Notes under the pieces: generated by a model
Told to the model about the DNA's origin: nothing
The model's database searches: none
Seen by the model: the letters and a program-made list of their open reading frames with translations, nothing else
Translations under genes and position numbers: made by a program
NCBI GenBank assembly: GCA_038277395.1
Contig: CM076193.1
Coordinates: forward strand, 81,162,627-81,226,626
From: Dryocosmus kuriphilus
Lineage: Eukaryota; Arthropoda; Insecta; Hymenoptera; Cynipidae
Length of the DNA: 64,000 nt
Direction of reading: 5' to 3'
In this document: positions 23,230-34,407 of the stretch, one piece after another
Layout: each line of letters opens with the position of its first letter
Position numbering within the stretch: position 1 is the first letter of the stretch

Positions 23230-24235
23230 GTTTATGACCGAATCGACTATGTCCCCGTGCCCAATGTATTGAGACACGAGAAGTCCAGCTGGCAGCTATT
23301 GGACGCCTTTCAGGTGTCTAAAAGAAATAATCGTGTCCCTGCTCCCTGAAAGCGGAGCCTTGTGGACACAAACGTCAAAAGACATCGTTAAAACGTTGTA
23401 CAACGTTCTATGTCAGACTTTTTGATGTCACGAAAACGTACTTAGATCATTGAAATATTGTTAAAAAATCAAGTCGCCCACAATGGTAAAAATTAAAAAG
23501 ACGTAATTAGGATATCTAAAAACCGTTTATTAGAAGTAACTGGCAGGAAACGTTATTATAAGGTCTCAAAAAACGTCATATGTCAGATCAAGTCACGTTC
23601 TAGTAATATCCAATATCTTATCGACGCCCAGTGGGAAAAATATCCAACGACGTCATTAGAACTTTTTATAAACGTCCAATGGCATACCATTAATGTTTTT
23701 AAAACGCTCCCATATTATGAAGACGCCTTTGGGATATTGGACGTTTAAAAGCTCGCATACTACGTAATATTACAAAGGAAGGGGGTGTCCAGTTTGTTTT
23801 ACGTTAATGGTGAAAATAAACTGGATAATTTTGAAAATGTGTTATGCGCGGGGGCAGAAAAGGTTGAAAAACCAATCCCGAGTATATGAACGCTTCCTAA
23901 TCTCTTTTGATTTTTTGTGCCGACTGGGAAGTCTTTAGAAGATTGTAATGGTTTAGATTTTTAGAACATCAACAACCCAGTGGGTACAAAAACCAAACGA
24001 TGTCATTAGAACGTTACAAAAGAATCTTATGCCAGACTTTCGATATCCTGGAAACATCGGATGTTCCAAAAACGTCTTTAGAATGTTTTTAGAACATCAA
24101 TAACTTTGCCGTTGGACGTCTTTAAAACGTTCTAATCGTTCTCATCGAATATTCAAAATATGTGTTTAGTTTTCTACATTGATAAATAAAAGTAAATTTC
24201 AGTACCAATCGCTCCTAGACATCTCACTGGGCACA
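23230..24235. repeat. Degenerate repeat region with ACGTC and AACGTT motifs
   Basis: Many copies of short related phrases: AACGTTCTA, GACGTCATTAGAAC, GGACGT(T/C)TTTAAAACG and CCCAGTGGG (23629, 23976). The pattern suggests one or more old repeats made of diverged subunits, with no coding potential. Confidence 0.45.
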
Positions 24236-24284
24236 CGATATTCTAGCTATTTCATTATGGTTTAAAAAATCTGCCCGCTTCGCG

Positions 24285-24520
24285 GCACATTCTCATCGCG
24301 CGCCGCGCTTCGCGCGAAGTGTGAGCGCGCCTAGAGCGCGCGTCTGTTGGCACTCGCGCTTCGCGCTCGATAAATTATTCACCTCGCGCTACGCGCTCGG
24401 TGTTTATGGATCCTATAAAACCTTTATATTAAAAATTCCAAAACAAGCTATTTTACTTAAGGCTCTATCGCCCTTAAGGAATACATTCACATCATGACAC
24501 TCGCGCTTCGCGCTCGATAA
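24285..24520. repeat. CG-rich hairpins CTCGCGCTTCGCGCTCG
   Basis: CTCGCGCTTCGCGCTCG occurs at ~24353 and ~24500, CTCGCGCTACGCGCTCG at ~24383, and CGCGCCGCGCTTCGCGCG at ~24298. Each can fold into a short CG stem. They stand out as CG islands in AT-rich DNA. Confidence 0.75.
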
Positions 24521-25640
24521 TTACATTTTTTTAAAACACATTGTAGATTGGTAAAGTTTTTTTGTGATTTTCCAAATTTCCACAATACAGGATTTCGATT
24601 CTTAAAAGTAAAACGACGAGTCTTATAAATAAATTGTGTAGCTCTTTCCAAGGTGAACAATTCTGCTTGCATAGTTTTGCTGAAAAGTGGTTTTCTTTAT
24701 ATTTCATAACATATTTCACGAATAACTCAAAAACTACGCGTCTGCTCAAAAAAATGATAGAGAGTAAATTTGTAGATCTTTTCCAGGCCAACAACTTTGT
24801 TTATTATCATTTTTCCGTACTTGCATAGTTTGGCGGAAAATTTGAAAATTTTGCATAGTTTTTGGCGGAAAATTTGAAACTTTGTTTTTTACCAATTTTT
24901 TGTATCTTTTGTTCATTTTATTTTTATTAACGATTTTGTGAAAACAGTTTTTTTTATCGATTAAAACACGGTCGTAAAAAAAAACCGTGCATTTTATCAA
25001 AAAATGGTTGATAAAAGAATTAAATTTGTAGATAGCGGCAAATTTGAAAACCTTGATTTTTAATAACGTTTTAGCGATTTTTTGAATTAAACAACTTTGT
25101 TTTTTACCAATTTTTTGTATCTTGAATATTTTGGCGGGAAACCAGAGTTTTTAATTTTAATAGCTTTTTCTTGATTAAAACAAAAACTGTTCATTTTATC
25201 AAAAAACGGTTAAGACAAAATTTGTAGATATTTTTGAGGCGAACAATTTTACTGTCTTACATTTTTTTTGTATCTCTCATAGTTTATCCGGAAAATGGAT
25301 TTTTTGATTTTTGTGAAAACAGTTTTTGATGGATAAAACCATAACCGTTGGTCAAAAACCGCTGGTTAACGAACTCGTCCTTTCTTTTTACCCCTTAAAG
25401 AAGTGTACCAAAGCGCATTCTAATCCGATTAGTCCTTCGAAAGTTATCGCGGTCACAGACGACGACGACGACAACGACGACAACAGACAGACAGACACGG
25501 TCGTAAAAACCGTTTTTTCTGACTCAGGGGGTCTCAAAACGTGGAGATTTCATGAAATCCGCGAAAGTCGAATTTTACATAAATCTAATACCTTCTCTGA
25601 TGAGAATGTAAAAATGTCTACTTCTTAAAAAATCGTCTCA
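24521..25640. repeat. Repeat-derived region with 3'-terminal GAC microsatellite
   Basis: Phrases such as AAATTTGTAGAT, CAACTTTGTTTTTTACCAAT and ACGGTCGTAAAAA recur at irregular spacing (24760, 24970, 25085, 25210, 25500). A (GAC)n/(ACAG)n tract at 25457-25497 is followed by GACTCAGGGGGTCTC and an unrepeated end near 25620. It looks like an old dispersed repeat. Open frames here show no domain. Confidence 0.45.
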
Positions 25641-25716
25641 TATACTGCAGTGAGAAAAAGTACTTGAATCAAAAGTGCCGGTGCTATCGAATTCCGCATT
25701 GTTGGTTCAATAACAT

Positions 25717-26438
25717 AGCCCCACAAAAAAAAAAATTTTCTAAAGCCCAAGCTAAACCACCATACCCATACGTTTTTGAGGTCGCTGAATCCGAATCCGG
25801 GGTCAGTTTGACCCCATCAGGTCTGGATAAAGGTCAATTCAAGGTCAAAGTCAAGAAAACCGTTAGATCGGAGAAAACCTCTACTCTAAGACGTTTTCAG
25901 GGTCGCTGAATCCGAATTCGGGGACATTTTGACCCGATAAGGTCAGTATCAAGGTCAAGTCGAGGTCAAGATGAGAAATAATGATCTAATCAGTGTGAAT
26001 TGTTACTCTAAGCCGTTTCTGGGGTCGCTGAATCTGAATCCAGGGTCATTTTGACTCCATGAGGTGGGGATTAAGGTCATTCTAAGTTCAACAATTAAGA
26101 AACCATTGAATTAAAGAAAATCTCTACTCTTATACGTTTTTTGGTCGCTTAATCCAAATATAGGGTTAATTTGACCTCATGAGGTCAGGATCAAGGTCAT
26201 GTTACGGTCTCAAAGTGAGAAAAAAAACATTTAATCTGAGGAAGCCACTCTTCTGAAACGTTTCTGGGATCGCTTAATCTGATTCTAGGATCATTTTCAC
26301 ACCATTAGGTGAGGATCAGGGTCAAACGAAATTGTTTAATAGGATTTTTGTTAAAATTTCTAAACCGTTACATTGAATTTCGGGAGTTATCACTAGATTC
26401 ACTGTTTTTTGTGATATCTAACCCTTTTGTCCTCAAAA
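25717..26438 (+). repeat. Left inverted arm with five subrepeats
   Basis: Subrepeats begin with GGTCGCTGAATCCGAATC or variants at ~25781, 25902, 26024, 26145 and 26268, each followed by a GGGTCATTTTGACC-type palindrome and a TCAAGGTCA-type phrase. The arm overlaps the last ~13 codons of the transposase gene. Confidence 0.85.
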
Positions 26439-28321
26439 GATCTAAGGAGCGGTTTCTTTTTACGCTTTACTCCGTTCTTGTTACTTTCTCTCTTTAATGA
26501 CCAGCAGTAATCAGCTATCATATTGACATCCCATCGACCTTGATATCTCATTTCCATTGTTTTTATGTCTTGATGGAACCTCTCCCCTTGCTCCTCACTA
26601 AAATCTCCTAGATTTTTTGGGAAGTAATCTATATGTGAGTGCAAATAGTGTAACTGTAGACTCATCAAACACCCTAGCTCCTTATAATTCGATATCATTT
26701 GAACCACTATTTCTTCGTAGTTTTCACTTTTATGGTTCCCAAGAAAATTCTCCACAACATCTTTAAAACTTACCCAGGCTGCTTTTTCCTTGTCATTCAT
26801 TGTAGAAATAAAGTCACCATCTCTCATTAGTTTGCGTATTTGTGGTCCATCGAAGATACCTTGAGTGATTTTTGCATCACTAAGATGAGGAAAAAGTTCT
26901 TTAAGTTTTTCGAAGCATTTTCCAGCTTTATCCAAAGCTTTAACAAATTGCTTCATTAAGCCGAGTTTGATGTGGAGAGGTGGAAGCAAAACCTTACTGC
27001 GATCAACCAGTTGTTCGTGTAACATGTTTGCAGAACCTGCCTGGAGAGAGGTTCTGTCCGTCCATGTTTTTTTAACATAGTGATTTGCGCGATCTCTACT
27101 GTCCCATAGACACAAAAAGCAAGGATGTTTCGTATATCCAGCTTGTTGTCCTAACAATATAGTTAAGATCTTAAAATCGCCGTAAATCAACCATTTGTGC
27201 TCAGAGTATTTCATTGTCTCTAATATGAATTTCAATGTATTATATTCTCCCTTTAGTACGGTTGAATGCGCTATTGGTATTGGAGCATATACATTGGTGT
27301 TATGGAGTAATAGTACCTTCAGACTTTGCTTAGAGGAGTCTATGAATATTCTCCATTCGTCACCTTTATATATTCCCGTATGCATTTCATTCATTAACCC
27401 TTCCACGTCATTGAAATATACTAATGAAGGTTCCTGTATCAACGTAAAATATTTTCTAAAGTTTTCTTCTCTGTTCCGGTAAAATGATACTCTTGTGTCT
27501 TTAGATAGCCAGTTGTGTTGTTTCATGAATGAAGCTAAATATTCCGCTTTATCCTTAGGTAAACCTAAATCTCTCACAAGATCATTCATCTCTTCTTGAT
27601 TTATAGTTTTAGGAGCCTTGTCTTGATCACTAGTTACATAGTTTTGACTTCTTGTACTCTCTCTTTCATCGCTCGAAGATTTCTGTTCTTCAACGTCATC
27701 CACATAGCAATCGTTTCGGATTGACATACTTTCAGGAGAATTGACTGAAGTTTCCAGTTCATGGTCGATGACATCATTTTTCTCTACTGGTCTTATCAAG
27801 TTTGGTGCGTCAGGATATTGAAGACGATGAATGTTTTTTCTGTTAATTCCTGTTACATTTGTCATGCAGATATAACAGTCTTCTTCGCATAATGGTTTTC
27901 GCCAACATGCAGGTTTCACAAACTTCACTTCAGATTCTTTTTTGGAATCATATCTTGTCATCATCGTGTAACAAGCACTGCATACTTCGTGTGGAGTCCA
28001 CTTTTTATCTTGTTTAGCAACATCAATCCCAAAACAATCCTTGTAAATTCTCTTGATATTATTTGATATTGGTCTCCGTTTAGCTGCAAAGTAATACTTG
28101 GCACATATTTAACAAAATGCATTAGGATTTTTGTTGCAAGAATGTTCAGATGAAGAACTTCCCGGGTTTGTTTGTAACAAAGACTTTGAAGTCTTTTTAT
28201 TAAAAACTGTTTTATGTTTGTGTTTTATTTTAGGTACCATGAAAAATTTCGAAGACCTACGCATTAGGGATCCTGGACCGATCGCAGGTGAGTCCGCCAT
28301 CCTGGGGGTGATAACTCTCAT
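26399..28321 (-). pseudogene. Transposase-like protein, one in-frame stop
   Basis: One frame runs from ATG 28321 (another ATG at 28298, and one heading MVPKIKHKHK) to the stop at 26399-26401, broken only by TAA at 28109-28111. The following 521-residue open part starts MMTRYDSKKE. N-terminal Cys pairs flank the stop (CNKNPNAFC, then ICAKYY; VCSACYT; EEDCYICMTN), suggesting a zinc-binding domain. Further on, FIDSSKQSLKVLLLHN (D209 of the 521), LIYGDFKILT (D262), PCFLCLW (C282, C285) and EEQGERFHQD (E458 or E461) occur in an order that fits an RNase H-fold DDE transposase with a C-x2-C motif after the second Asp. Basic C-terminus. Known to me only as an abundant unnamed arthropod/metazoan protein family; catalytic assignment is inference. 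Confidence 0.65.
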
Positions 28322-28918
28322 ATCTCCCCAGGTCTAAGTGTGAGAGCTTTCTGACTTTGACGAGGACAATGTCAACTCGTCGTCAGACACGCAACGGTTT
28401 CATCCTCGCACCCTAATGCCCCCCTGCAAGGCAGCGCGCCACGCTGGCTTCGATACCACATTGGACTGGAAAGCGAATCATTCTACACATCTCCTTTCGA
28501 AGCAGTTGTCATCGTTCCAGTATCCCTCCCGGTAGCAGGATTTTGAATTTCTGCGGAAATATCGGACTCTCATTGCAGAAATTGAGTTATTTGCTCAGAA
28601 ACTAAAGTTGAGCTTATCAGTGACGCTACACTAAGTCCTTTGATCATAACCAAAATGTTCGAGCATGTTGGAGATTGCCCTCTAAGTGGTAAGCGTAAAT
28701 GGAATTGCGCTCAAGAAACTGTTTAATGTTTTATCTCTAACGCCAATGTGCGTACTCCAGAAGATCGTACTCGGAAACTTGATCCAAACCTGTTAACTGT
28801 AGTTTAGGGGAGCATCGTTGGTCCATAAAATATCGTTTTTGTTGTCACAACTGCCCATGTAAAAGAATAACGTCAACCCTGACCTGATAACTTCAAATAC
28901 ACCATTGCTTCGGTATCA
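28322..28918. other. Transposon 5' untranslated region
   Basis: Between the gene start and the right arm. Moderately GC-rich at 28330-28560, no open frame of note on either strand, and no matching counterpart on the other side. Confidence 0.4.
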
Positions 28919-29618
28919 TAAACAAAAAGGACAAAAGGGTTAGATAACTAAAAAAACACTAAATCAAGTGATAACTTTCGAAATTCAATGTAACGATTCA
29001 GAAATTGTAATCAAAATCATTTAAAAATATTTCTTTTGACCCTGATCCTTACCTGATGTGGTGAAAATGACTCCAGAATCAGATTAAGCGACCTCAGAAA
29101 CGTTTCAGGAGAGTGGCTTTCTCAGATTCAATATTTTTTCTCTTTTTTAGAATGTAACATGACCCTGGAATTATCCCATATTTGGATTCAGCGACCACAA
29201 AAACGTATAAGAGTAGAGGTTTTCTCTAATTAAATGTTTTTTTAATTGTTAAACTTAGAATGACCTTAAGCCCCACCTGATGGAGTCAAAATGACCCTGG
29301 ATTTAGATTCAGCGACCCCAGAAACGTCTTAGAGTAACAATTCACACTGATTAGATCATTATTTCTCATCTTGACCTTGACTTGACCTTGATACTGACCT
29401 TATCGGATCAAAATGACCCCGGATTCGGATTGAGCGACCCTGAAAACGTCTTAGAGTCGAGGTTTTCTCCGATCTAACGGTTTTCTTGACTTTGACCTTG
29501 AATTGACCTTTATTCTGACGGGGTCAAACTGACCCCGGATTCGGATTCAGCGACCTCAAAAACGTATGGGTATGGTGGTTTAGCTTGGGCTTCAGAAAAT
29601 TTTTTTTTTTGTGGGGCT
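28919..29618 (-). repeat. Right inverted arm with five subrepeats
   Basis: Mirror of the left arm: GATTCAGCGACC-type phrases at ~29080, 29190, 29310, 29430 and 29545. The inner edge (GGACAAAAGGGTTAGATA, 28930) pairs with 26413-26435 inside the transposase 3' end. Confidence 0.85.
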
Positions 29619-30145
29619 GTGTAATTTCTCTAAATAATTCGACACAGTTTGTTTGGAGTAAAATAATTCGGATCTTCTAATCAGAAATATTGTACTATGA
29701 ATCGAAACGTTGATAATACTACTATGAAGATAAAGCACATAAAACTGAGAAGAATAAATATTGATTTATTTCAAGAAGAATGTTTACTTAAGGTGACAAA
29801 GATATTTTTAAATCGAAAAAGTATCGTAGTTTGTAGAGAAAATTATTTCCGCCAAAGATACTTTCGATCTGATAGTATCTACGTTGGATACGACCAATGG
29901 CATATTCGAAACGAATACGGTCAAAAGCACCCGAGTCGGAAACACCCTACTTCGAAACTTTCCAAACTACCCTGGTTAGAAGCTAGGAGTAGTAAAAGAG
30001 GTTCTAACATAGCAGCGATTTCAATGCAGAATAGACCCTACTTTGACACTAAAAACTGCTGAAAATTATACTTTCTCCACGAAGAGCATCAAAGGAGAGT
30101 CTGTATTATACTTTGATGCTTTAGACTCCAACCACTTTTGCCCAA
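29619..30145. other. Spacer with unidentified 121-codon frame
   Basis: An open frame at 29697-30062 (plus; MNRNVDNTTMKIKHIKLRRI...) shows no motif I recognise, is Lys/Arg-rich, and has no visible promoter or splice context. It lies between two transposons and may be chance. Confidence 0.3.
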
Positions 30146-31320
30146 TAGTCCAGTGCAGTTAGGAAAATTCTGTAGGTGTGACCCAAAAATTTCGGGCACA
30201 TTTTTTTCTTTGTGGCTCGTTTGAAAGTGGCTTCAATGGAGACCTTAACCCTAGATTTGCGCATTGCTCAAATTAACCCTTTCGCCGCCATCTGGGATTA
30301 GATTTTTTTTCAATCGCTCATATCTCGCGTTCTAATTATTTTATAGGGATCAAATTAATATCGTTGTGCTCATCAGAGTTTACTTTTTAATTAAGTTTGT
30401 ATGAAATTTAACACTCGGATGTACTAGAAAAAAGTTATTAGCGTCCAAAGTTGAAAGAACTTTTCCAAAAGTCCTTTCGCCAACTTCCTCTGCGCCTAGC
30501 TCTTTTCCAATTCATCTGAGAACCCCAATCGATATTTTACTATTTAAAGAAGACTCAATTTCCAGTGTTTAAAAAAAAGTATCCTGATTTGTGGATTTTT
30601 CGCCCGCCAATCCACGCTCGAAGTTGCGCTGTCTTTTACCGTGTCGTTTTGAAGTCTCCGATACTCGCGCGGCGCGCTCTGGCGCGTTTGCAGTTCGAGC
30701 TGCATTTCTCGCTTTTGCGACTAATAAAATGACAATTAATTAATAATAATCATATATTTGCTTAAAGTATGCTAAGGGCACGTGTTTCACTTAAATTTTA
30801 ATGTATTCACATATATTTTTAAGGTATTTAGAGCGAAAAAGGAAGACTAAAGGAATTTCAAGGTAGGATTGTTTTATTTTTATCAAAATTTTCTCAACTC
30901 TTTTCCGCACCACCTTTGAGGTAGAGTTCATGGCGCGTTTTTTAATGTGGTTTCCCCAAAAGGCCTAATCCACGGTTTTTCTATATGTTTGTCATCGTTT
31001 TATGAATTTATGTCCGGATTTACAGTCTTCTCGTTTTTAACAAATTTCTTCCCACTTATAAGAAAACATTTTTAAAATTAAGTAAAAAATTTAAAATGAA
31101 TAAAAATAAAATAAAAAGAATAATAGAAAAAAAATACAAAATGATAAATAAAAAGAAAAAAGAAAAATGTAGGATGTATGCAAAATTGGGAAGAAATGGG
31201 TTAATTATCGCTGTCGATTTCGTCGTCGTCGCCGGTTACCGGGGTTAATTCTCTCGCCTTTCTTTTTACCGATTTTGTCGTTTTGGGCAAAGGTACCATT
31301 GTGGGGAGGTCATCGTAATG
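30146..31320 (+). repeat. Left inverted arm, includes gene 3' end
   Basis: Pairs with 33395-34407. The pairing extends past the stop codon of the gene (31201) into about its last 40 codons, so the arm is part non-coding and part coding. Some insertions (e.g. 31030-31200) are present only on this side. Confidence 0.7.
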
Positions 31321-33231
31321 TTCATCTTCGTCATTACTAGAGTTTTCTGCATTTTCGTATACGTTCGTGCAGGTTTCGCCACAACAAATCTTGCATAAAA
31401 TTGAACATTTCAATCCTGCCTTTCGACATCCACAAGTATTTCTGCATTTAGTTGTGCATCCACAAGATATAATGTCCAGTAAAACACGTGGAATCGGTTC
31501 TTGTTCGCTCGTCACTGGCTCCAAACCTCGGTTACTATTCTTCCACCCCGAATCAAGTGCATTTTTATCTTCTCCAAGCCACTTTTGAACCTGGTGATAT
31601 GTTCGCAGTGAATGCTGGCGTGCTGCTGAGCTCATAGGAGGCAAGCGTGATAAATCAATTTTTGTTTTGAGACCTTAACGTGAAAACACCTTATATCTCA
31701 ATTGATCAATAGAGGCATCGGATTCTTTCCCTCCATATAGTGCAATTAACACGCTCTCACCAGCTGCAGCGATGTTATTTTGCCCGGGGGAATTTTTCCG
31801 ATATAATTTGATGCCTTCTCGGAGGTAAACATTCTTTTCGATAACGTCAATGATTTTTTTTCTCCCATTCCGCAAATCGCAGACACGGTATCACATTCCG
31901 AAAATGCATGCATGAAAAGCAGGTGTTCTAAGAAAACTTCATGTTTAAAGCTGCTCGCAGGACACATTTTTGATGTGGTGGCTCCTCTCCCAACTTTACG
32001 GAAGTAAACCTTCTTGATATTCTTTGCAAGTGCGCACATCAACTCGAGCAGATCAGTCTACGTCCGCATCGTCCCATGCTTGTTTCACCTCTAACCCGTG
32101 ATTAATCAAGTGCTTTTTTAGCATTTCGATAACATTTTTCTTGTTGCGCTCGTTGGCGAGAAATTGCTTTTGGGATGTATTTGAGAACGTCGTAGATTCG
32201 TTAAGAGTAATGTCGATTGTGCGTCCACATTTAGCCCGGCTGTGTCTTTCGGCGATTTTTGTGCTAGAGTTCGAACCATCTTCAGGATAACCGTCGAAAA
32301 CGACGATCGGATTTTTTCGATAGTTTTTGGAAATATAAGTGACGTAACTCCCACAAATGTCGGTAAAAGGTGCGTCACGTTGCCATGTGACTCTATGAAG
32401 AAGGAAGCCCCGTCAATTATCTCGCATCTTACATTACCGAAGGAAATATTTGGTTGAAGTGTTGCGAAACAAAACAATAGTAGGTTTTCCAGCATTATCA
32501 ATGTAAATTATGTCGTCTCCGAATCTTTTTTTCAATCGAGCTTTGAAAGTAGAAACCACGGGGGAGTAATCTTTGCCAACTTCAAATATAATTCAGGGAG
32601 TGTGAATTGACATTGCTCGACGTTTTCGATTAAATAATCGTAAACAGGTGTCATTGATTCGTCGATTTTGTTGGAAAGATTTGACTTCCGAGTAGCGCGA
32701 GATACGCTCAAATACAAATCGTTTTTGCATTTTTCATGATACCGAGCACCCGCTACGGCAATATCTCGCACGCTTTTTAGCCGATTTATTACCGATGCTA
32801 CTTCTGCCGTGGGAGTGAACACTTGAAGTGTATCGAGAAATGAATCTCTGGTGGCTGCATTTCTCACCAGAAAAAAATTTTCTCCAGAACGATCTTTTGC
32901 AGGTTGGCAACATATAAAGCAATGAGTTTTGAAAACGAATTCCGCCATATCACTTACCGGTTCATTTGGCTGCGAGGATGATTCTTCAGAAGTCAAAGGT
33001 TTATCAGTGGTGACTCTCGACGAAACCGAGGCTCGACGCAAATCGCCATATCTTTTTCGACATGACTCGTGGATTTCTATAGAGTTAACGTGTTTGAACA
33101 TCTCGTGAGCTTTTTCTTCTCGGGCAATACTTGCCGCAATAAGAGTTTTCACACATTTTTTTCACTTTCACAGACTTGCCGAATTCCAAAGACTTAGAAC
33201 AAATAAAGCACGAACTCAGTTTTCTTGGCAT
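31201..33231 (-). pseudogene. Frameshifted transposon gene with zinc finger and Cys-rich C-terminus
   Basis: ATG at 33231 starts MPRKLSSCFICSKSLEFG. A one-base shift in an A-run near 33150 leads into 33152-32532, which continues ...IEIHESCRKRYGDLRR and a second Cys/His set (THCFICCQPA, ARYHEKCKN). Further shifted pieces follow: 32545-32455 (FKARLKKRFGDDIIYIDNAG), 32501-32118, 32042-31746 with HAFSECDTVSAICGMG, 31875-31675 ending LRYKVFSR, and 31644-31201. The last has MSSAARQHSLRTYHQVQKWL and a dense Cys region (ISCGCTTKCRNTCGCRKAG) then an acidic tail. I know this as an unnamed, repeated metazoan gene family; a role in transposition is inferred from the flanking arms. At least four frame breaks, so not functional. 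Confidence 0.7.
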
Positions 33232-33394
33232 TCACTAGACGCATCTACGACTGCTTACAGTCAACTGAACTTAAAAGTACCTCCAAACCATGTACGATTA
33301 TCCTTTATCTCTATTCAACGATTCTAGCATAAGGAAACTCCCAAATTCGGCATTATTCACAGAATTCGATTCTCTTTCGCCAAATATTTCCTCA

Positions 33395-34407
33395 GGTAAT
33401 GGCGATGTTGAAGATTACGACGACCTACCTACAAGGGTAACTTTACCCAAACCAACGATATCGGGGAAGAGAAAGGCGAGGGAATTAACCCCGGCAAACG
33501 ACGACGAAGACGATATCGACAGCGAAAATTAAAAAGGAGAAAACTGTAAATTCGAGAAAGATGACGAACACATTATAAAAAACCATGGATTAGGCCTTTT
33601 GGGTAAACCACGTTAACAAAAAACGCGCCGTCAACTCTACCTCAAAGGTGGTGTGGAAAAGAGTTGAGAAAATGTTGATAAAAATAAAACAATCTTACCT
33701 TGAAATTTCTTGAGTCTTCCTTTTCGCTCTAAATACCTTAAAAATATATGTTGAATACCTTAAAATTTAAGTGAAACACGTGCCCTTAGTATAGTTTAAA
33801 CGAATACATGATTATTATTAATTAATTTTCATTTTATCAGTCGCAAAGACGAGAAATGCAGTGCGAACTGCAAACGCGCCAGAACGCGCCGCGCGAGTAT
33901 CTGAGACTTCAAAATGACACGGTAAAAAACAGCGCAACTTCGAGCGTGGATTGGCGGGCAAAAAATCCACCAATTAGGATGATTTTTTGTTTTAAGCACT
34001 GGAAATTGAGTCTTCTTTAAATAGTAAAATATCGATTGGGGTTCTCAGATGGACTGGAAAAGAGCTAGGCGCAGAGGAAGTTGGCGAAAGGACTTTTGGA
34101 AAAGTTCTTTCAAATTTGGACGCTAATAACTTTTTTCTAGTACATCCGAGTGTTAAATTTCATACAAACTTAATTAAAAAGTAAACTCCGATGAGCACAA
34201 CGATATTAGTTTGATCCCTATAGAATAATAAGAACGCGAGATATGAGCGATTGAAGAAAAAATCTAATCCAAGATGGCGGCGAAAGGGTTCATTTGAGCC
34301 ATGCGCAAATCTAGGGTTAAGGTCTCCATCGAAGCCCCTTTCAAACGAGTCACAAAGAAAAAAATGTACCCGAAATTTTTGGGTCAATTCCTAACTGCAC
34401 TGGACTA
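33395..34407 (-). repeat. Right inverted arm carrying a copy of the gene's C-terminus
   Basis: The plus-strand frame 33290-33532 ends in DYDDLPTRVTLPKPT and KRKARELTPANDDEDDID, the same tail as the main gene on the other strand (YDDLPTMVPLPKTT, KRKARELTPVTGDDDEID). Thus this arm includes an inverted duplicate of the gene's last ~40 codons. It is not a separate gene. Confidence 0.75.

Larger units (their letters stand above)
25717..29618 (-). mobile_element. 3.9 kb DNA transposon with ~700 bp inverted arms, unassigned family
   Basis: Ends AGCCCCACAAAAAAAAAAAT and its complement bound two long inverted arms (25717-26438, 28919-29618) around a minus-strand transposase-like gene. Each arm contains five subrepeats of ~120 bp. 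I found no convincing target duplication: the flanks are ATAACAT on the left and GTGTAAT on the right, and the TIR may extend a few bases further with mismatches. The arrangement (long structured arms, one gene, ends in an A-tract) is that of a cut-and-paste transposon. Confidence 0.8.
30146..34407 (-). mobile_element. 4.3 kb DNA transposon with ~1 kb inverted arms
   Basis: The left terminus TAGTCCAGTGCAGTTAGG (30146) is the complement of the right terminus ending at 34407. Both are flanked by CAA (30143-30145 and 34408-34410), a possible 3 bp target duplication. Arms match over GGCGGCGAAAGGGTT, the CTCTGCGCCTAGCTCTTTTC region (30489 with 34050-34075), the ACGCGCCAGAACGCGCCGCG region, and on into coding sequence. 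The gene inside is frameshifted. Superfamily not assigned. Confidence 0.8.

Noticed and set aside
25664..25909. 81-codon plus frame
   Set aside because: Runs through the subrepeats of a transposon arm; no independent support.
28131..28337. 68-codon plus frame opposite the transposase N-terminus
   Set aside because: Antisense shadow of the minus-strand gene, whose Cys pattern and frame continuity are better.
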